Positions 43,891 through 47,823 of a DNA stretch of 47,823 nt are shown here, one piece after another. The stretch spans positions 1 through 47,823 of the forward strand of contig JBAQQB010000205.1 of assembly GCA_049306275.1 (NCBI GenBank). The letters are read 5' to 3'. The stretch comes from JADJTT01 sp049306275 (lineage in GTDB: Bacteria > Bacteroidota > Bacteroidia > Chitinophagales > Saprospiraceae). Every line of letters starts with the position of its first letter. The first letter of the stretch is position 1. Under the pieces are notes generated by a model. The model was not told the origin of the DNA. It was given only the letters and a program-made list of their open reading frames with translations, and ran no database searches. A program made the translations under genes and the position numbers.

Positions 43891-45578
43891 TCCCTCCGCA
43901 ACTTCCCCGCCACCTCCTGCCACACCTTGTCGACATGCCGCAACACATTGCCTGTATCTCTCCTGCCTGTCAGCAGTGCGTAGAAGCGGTTGTGGCGGGC
44001 GCGGCACTGCTCCATGAGCCCCAGTATCCTAGAACTGAATGGGGGCATTTCAAAATCGGAGATCATCAGCAGGTCGGCCCAGCGGTAGCTGCGATTTTCC
44101 ATCAGGTTAGCCGCCCGTTGCAAGGCCCTGCTCGGATTGGTGCCGCCGTGGAAGGAGTGGGAAAGGAACTTCAGCAGCTCGTATATGGAAGCCTCCCGGC
44201 TGACCTCCAGCACACGAATGTCCCTGGAAAAGGAGATGATCTGGCAGAGGCGGTCCTCTTCCAGCGCTGTTTTTGCCAGGGCATAGGTCACCATTTTTGC
44301 GTAGTCCTCCCGCGCGCCCTCCATTGAGCCGCTGGTGTCGAGGCAGACGATAACAGGCCCTTGCTCTTCCGCCTCTCCTTCCGTTTCGCGGGCAGGAATC
44401 AGCTGCCGCTCGTCGCCCAGCAGCAGGCCCTGGTACTCGTGGGTCTGGAGGCGCTGTTCGGCCATTTTTTTCAAAAACAAGGCCTCCGTGTCGGGCTGGC
44501 TGAACAGTGACAGCTCGGAGGGCAGCAGGCTGTGCAGGTCGCCGCTCTCCCGGCTGCCGGTGATCTCGCCGCGTTGTGCACCGGGCATGCGGCTGCCTGC
44601 GGGTAGGAGCTGTTGCCCGCCCACGGCGATTTCCCTTGGGCGCCCCTTGCCGCTCCCGCGCCCGATGATTTCGATCAAACGCTGGAGCTCGGGGTCATCG
44701 CGGAGCATTTTCTCGTAACCCTGGATCTGCCGCAATACATCCTGAAGCCAATGTCCGTCGTCCGTGTCCCAACCGTCTGATTGCCATTGCCCGAGACTAT
44801 GATCCAGCAAGCCGGCCAACAATTTGCGACCCATTGAAGAGCCGCTTTGGCAGAGCTGTAACAGGGCGGAGATAATGTCATCGGGCGAGCATTGCCCGTT
44901 CATGGCGCATTCCGACAGGCACTGGTCGAAAGCTTCTTCCCAGAGGTCGCCAAGTTGGTAGCGGGCATCGTCGAGCAAGCCGGATAGTTCTTTCCAGGCA
45001 TCCAACTGCGTCAGCATAGCGGCGAGGAAACCATCGCGCCAGCTGTTCACCCGCTCGGTCTGGTAGCCGATTCGTTTGCCGCCGATCAGCTCGCCCCAGT
45101 CTTCCAGGAATAGCTCGCTCAGGGCCTTGCGGACTTCTTCTTTGTGCAGTTCTCTCCATTTTTCTTCGAAAAATGAGGGATCGATTTCGTCCGGCGAATA
45201 CCAGCTTCTGAGCAGGGAAGCGATGGCGGGCCAGTTTGCCGGCATTTCATTTTCCGAAACCTCCCCCACCCCATCCCACAGCGCCTGTTCGGCCTGATAC
45301 GGATGGCCCAGCTCGTTGAGCTGCCGCTGCGCGTCGCGCACGAAGCCCAGCAGGAGGCCGGCGGCGAGGTGGGCCTGCGATTGGCTGCGTCCGACGCGCC
45401 GCTGCACCTCGCCATTTCCCAGCACGAAATCCACTGCCGGCAGCACGTGCTCCGTGCCCTCGTCGCGGACCCCGGCCTCGGAGCGCCGTTGCTGCAATGC
45501 AGAAAGAACGGCCTCCGCCAGGCGTGCCCTGGCTTCGGGGGTGGCGATGAGGCCGGATTGGATGAAGGAGTGGAGCAT
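43872..45578 (-). CDS. viaA: ViaA-like VWA-domain protein
   Basis: 568 residues. A long helical N-terminal region (about 1-380) is followed by a C-terminal VWA domain with the MIDAS motif DTSGS, a threonine in HGGTNPSRA and an Asp in MISDFEMP. ViaA works with the MoxR-family ATPase RavA; in E. coli the pair is linked to respiratory Fe-S enzymes and membrane lipids. ravA is directly upstream on the same strand, in the E. coli order ravA-viaA, but 206 bp of REP-like repeat separates them. It is longer than E. coli ViaA. Confidence 0.88.
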   Translation of the reverse strand: MLHSFIQSGLIATPEARARLAEAVLSALQQRRSEAGVRDEGTEHVLPAVDFVLGNGEVQRRVGRSQSQAHLAAGLLLGFVRDAQRQLNELGHPYQAEQALWDGVGEVSENEMPANWPAIASLLRSWYSPDEIDPSFFEEKWRELHKEEVRKALSELFLEDWGELIGGKRIGYQTERVNSWRDGFLAAMLTQLDAWKELSGLLDDARYQLGDLWEEAFDQCLSECAMNGQCSPDDIISALLQLCQSGSSMGRKLLAGLLDHSLGQWQSDGWDTDDGHWLQDVLRQIQGYEKMLRDDPELQRLIEIIGRGSGKGRPREIAVGGQQLLPAGSRMPGAQRGEITGSRESGDLHSLLPSELSLFSQPDTEALFLKKMAEQRLQTHEYQGLLLGDERQLIPARETEGEAEEQGPVIVCLDTSGSMEGAREDYAKMVTYALAKTALEEDRLCQIISFSRDIRVLEVSREASIYELLKFLSHSFHGGTNPSRALQRAANLMENRSYRWADLLMISDFEMPPFSSRILGLMEQCRARHNRFYALLTGRRDTGNVLRHVDKVWQEVAGKLRRDHPKNS

Positions 45579-45626
45579 ACGTTAAGTTTTACGTTTGTGC
45601 GAGAGACACCGCTAGAACGAAGATAT

Positions 45627-45734
45627 TCTCCCCCGCTGGCGGGGGTTGGGGGGTGGAATTCCTTATTGCCAATGTTCCCCTTGGGAGTCAAATGCCGGTT
45701 TTGGTCCACCCCCTACCCCCGCCAGCGGGGGATA
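45627..45734. repeat. REP-like inverted pair (CCCCGCCAGCGGGG), copy 2, inside the ravA-viaA operon
   Basis: TCTCCCCCGCTGGCGGGGG (from 45627, running to GGTGGAA) faces CCACCCCCTACCCCCGCCAG (from 45706), about 48 bp apart. The two arms point outward, opposite to copy 1 at 33358-33484. A shared flank reads GCAAGGCTTT in both copies. The element fills the gap between ravA and viaA. Confidence 0.9.
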
Positions 45735-45784
45735 AAGCCTTGCAAATCTGAAAGTTGTGCTATTTTTCTTGACAAAAATACCCC

Positions 45785-47362
45785 CTACAAGATTAGGGCT
45801 GGGGGTGAGTCGTTCTCGGTGCTTACTTCAGGGGGATACAGCGCGTGTTTGACTTGTGCGATGTGCATGAGCCGTTTGTTGAGGGTGGCGCGGGTGCGGG
45901 GGAAGTGGTTCCAGATCGATTCGCGTTCCTGCAGGTAGGGGTATGCTTCGATGGCGATGGGTAGGGTCGCCTCCAGGTAGTCCAGTTTGTCGAGGCGGGC
46001 ACGTTCTTGCTCCAGGAGGTCGTCGGCCATGGCTTCCAGGCGGCGCATGACCTCCGGGGCGGGCTGGACGTATTCCCTGATCTCCGTGGTCTGCTCGAAG
46101 GTGTCTATCCGGCCCACCTCATCGCCTACGATGAGCACGTAGGGGGTGCGGGTGAGGCGCAGCTGGGCGTTGGGGAACACCCGCAACTGCTTCTGGTAGA
46201 GGTAGGTCAGGCCCAGGGTGACAGTCTGGTCGAACTGCAGGCCGTTGAAATCCTGTTCGGGGATGTAGTACTTCATCTTGTTGGGCAGGTGCACGAGGTA
46301 ATAGCGCTGTCCGTCGGACAGCACGTGCACCTTCATTTCCTTCTTGACGCCTTCGGTGACGCGCACCGTGTGGTAGCTCACTTCATCGTGCAGCTCGTTG
46401 ACCAGGTGGTCTGTTGCGTAGATATCCCCTATCGGCTGGTTGCTCACCATGAAGTCGGCCCGTGAAGTGATCGCCGGCAGCTGCTCCGCGTTGTTCCAGA
46501 GGCAGTCGGGGATGAGGTAGCAGTCGATGAGTTCCACCGCCTTGCGGCCTTCGGTAAATGCCGCCGTGCGCAGCAGGCGGATAATCTTTTTCCAGCGGCG
46601 GTCGGAGACGAGGGGCGCCGTGTGGTCCAGTTGGCTGCGGATGGCGCCGATCGCCTTCAGCACCTCATCGGGCACTTCCACGGCGTCGATCTGGCCGGAC
46701 CATTCCCGTAGTTCTTCAGGCGTGATTTTGAGGTCCTCCGGCACGGGGTCATCGTCGGCGGCGCCATTTTCGGTGATCATGCGGAAGAAGTTCTGTTCCT
46801 CGCGGATGTTGTCGACTTTGAGGCGGATGAGGAAGCGGTCCCACAGCGCATCGAGGCCCTGGCCTTTTTCCGGCAGTTCGTTGGAAGCCGCGATGAGGCC
46901 GCGCAGTTCGACGCGCACTTCCTGTTCGCCGTTGCGGTACACCTTTTCGTTGATGACGGTGAGCAGGGCGTTCTGGATGGCGGGTCCGGCTTTCCATATT
47001 TCATCGAGAAAGACGATCTGTGCCCCCGGCAGGTAGCGATGCGTCTGGCGTTCGTACTTGTCCTCCAGCCGCAGCTTGGAGATCGACACGGGTCCGAACA
47101 CCTCGTCGGGCGTGCTGAAGCGGTTCATGAGGTACTCGAACGACTGTCCGCCCTGGAAGGCATACTTGAGCCTCCGTGCGATCATGCTCTTCGCCACGCC
47201 CGGGGGGCCTAGCAGGAAGATGCTTTCGCCGGCCAGAGCGGCGAGCAGGGCGAGCGCCATGGCCTGTTCGCGTTCGTAGAGTCCGGTTTGCAGGTAGCCC
47301 AGCAGGGCCTTCACCCGCCGCTGGATGGGGATGGGCGGGGAGATGGTTGTTGTGTTTTCCAT
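45785..47362 (-). CDS. ravA: RavA-like MoxR-family AAA+ ATPase
   Basis: 525 residues from the ATG at 47362. The AAA+ module (about 20-260) has Walker A GPPGVAKS, Walker B AQIVFLDEIWK, sensor AASNELPEKG and an arginine in ALWDRFLIRLK. The C-terminal part (about 310-525) fits the RavA triple-helical/LARA region, with a beta-rich stretch around KKEMKVHVLSDGQRYYLVH. It partners the VWA protein ViaA, encoded downstream. The frame extends to 47416 through a GGTGAAG repeat; ATG 47362 gives the ordinary start MENTTTISPP. Confidence 0.93.
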   Translation of the reverse strand: MENTTTISPPIPIQRRVKALLGYLQTGLYEREQAMALALLAALAGESIFLLGPPGVAKSMIARRLKYAFQGGQSFEYLMNRFSTPDEVFGPVSISKLRLEDKYERQTHRYLPGAQIVFLDEIWKAGPAIQNALLTVINEKVYRNGEQEVRVELRGLIAASNELPEKGQGLDALWDRFLIRLKVDNIREEQNFFRMITENGAADDDPVPEDLKITPEELREWSGQIDAVEVPDEVLKAIGAIRSQLDHTAPLVSDRRWKKIIRLLRTAAFTEGRKAVELIDCYLIPDCLWNNAEQLPAITSRADFMVSNQPIGDIYATDHLVNELHDEVSYHTVRVTEGVKKEMKVHVLSDGQRYYLVHLPNKMKYYIPEQDFNGLQFDQTVTLGLTYLYQKQLRVFPNAQLRLTRTPYVLIVGDEVGRIDTFEQTTEIREYVQPAPEVMRRLEAMADDLLEQERARLDKLDYLEATLPIAIEAYPYLQERESIWNHFPRTRATLNKRLMHIAQVKHALYPPEVSTENDSPPALIL

Positions 47363-47375
47363 AGTATGGTTTTGG

Positions 47376-47426
47376 AGTGAAGGGTGAAGGGTGAAGGGTG
47401 AAGGGGGTTTCTTCACTCTTCACCTT
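47376..47426. repeat. Short-period TGAAGGG repeat with inverted tail upstream of ravA
   Basis: Four TGAAGGG units (from 47378) are followed by CTTCACTCTTCACCTT, which is partly complementary, so a hairpin can form. Confidence 0.85.
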
Positions 47427-47484
47427 GCAAAGGCAAAGTTCTGGTATCGAATGCGCCTGAACAAATTTCCTGCATGGACTCTGG

Positions 47485-47521
47485 TGAGGGGTGCATGAAG
47501 TGGGTTGAGGGGTGCATGAAG
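47485..47521. repeat. Direct repeat of TGAGGGGTGCATGAAG
   Basis: Two identical 16-bp copies (47485-47500 and 47506-47521), 5 bp apart, lie in the gene-free region upstream of ravA. Confidence 0.85.
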
Positions 47522-47549
47522 AGATTCAGGATGTTCTGAAATTAAAGTA

Positions 47550-47768
47550 GTGTCGAAGTCCTCTTCGACACATGCCAGGTGAACAGGCACAATGTGATGC
47601 TTTAGCTTGATATGTACTTTTTCCTTGTTGAAAAAGTACCAAAAAAACAAGGCTGTCGCCGCTTTGCCTAAAACCGGCTAAGGCCGGATGGTTTTTAGGA
47701 TTGTTCTGGAAATTAATTCCGGATTTGAAGCGGCCCTGATGTAGTGTCGAAGTCCCCTTCGACACATG
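47550..47768. repeat. Modular interspersed repeat, copy 2 (reverse orientation)
   Basis: The reverse complement of this stretch contains the modules of 26710-27055: GTTTTAGGCAAAGCGGCG, GTACTTTTTC/GAAAAAGTAC, the TGTCGAAG/CTTCGACA hairpin (here twice, at both ends) and AAATCCGGAATTAATTTCC, in a different order. Together with the two preceding repeats it fills the gene-free 47363-47823 stretch; beyond 47768 I see nothing. Confidence 0.88.
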
Positions 47769-47823
47769 TTCAGCCTACCCTGGATGTAAGGTGTATGCTG
47801 AAAATTCTCTGCACCCGGGCGCT

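Overview
The window looks like a chromosomal segment of a GC-rich member of the Bacteroidota, most likely a Saprospiria (Lewinella-like) bacterium. The evidence is three secreted proteins ending in a type A type IX secretion (T9SS) sorting domain, a textbook Bacteroidota promoter (TTG, 19 nt, TAnnTTTG) before corA, a futalosine-pathway gene, a eukaryote-like class Ia ribonucleotide reductase, and few Shine-Dalgarno sequences. I see no tRNA, rRNA, phage, transposase or CRISPR array. The class assignment is inference from gene style.

Layout. 1-2.1 kb: an HscA-type Hsp70 and a nest of hairpins. 2.1-5.1 kb: an NAD-salvage locus with an orphan PncB N-terminal domain overlapping an NrtR-type Nudix regulator, a WG-repeat lipoprotein overlapping nrtR, and a nicotinamidase whose catalytic cysteine appears displaced. 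5.1-9.1 kb: a PorV/PorQ-like barrel, futalosine hydrolase, and an ECF sigma factor with a membrane partner. 9-15.3 kb: isoaspartyl peptidase, a D-2-hydroxyacid dehydrogenase, OsmC, a small conserved protein, a class III CoA transferase, the NAD(P)HX repair enzyme and a sirtuin. 15.3-19.4 kb: a 40-bp-period array of 13-bp palindromes, a terminator, nrdA and nrdB, and a roughly 400-bp nrd control region with paired DnaA-type boxes and a structured leader. 19.4-26.7 kb: CorA, an orphan HExxH protein, a LolC/E-type permease, TyrRS, gamma-glutamyltransferase and an MBL hydrolase. 26.7-33.3 kb: a modular repeat, a small membrane protein, two T9SS cargo proteins and a fused DppD-DppF-type ATPase. 33.5-37.9 kb: RNase D and an AsmA-like protein. 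38.0-42.6 kb: a predicted vanadium-haloperoxidase-type lipoprotein with a partner barrel, a small membrane-anchored protein and a T9SS beta-propeller protein. 42.7-47.4 kb: an AAA/DUF4143 ATPase and a RavA-ViaA pair.

NAD is a recurring theme: NrtR, PncA, the PncB fragment, NAD(P)HX repair and an NAD-consuming sirtuin all lie within 13 kb. They sit in separate transcription units, so this may be chance. The least ordinary part is the intergenic DNA. At least four classes of palindromic or short-period repeat recur. One class sits directly on the stop codons of many genes, with unrelated sequence but the same architecture at each site.
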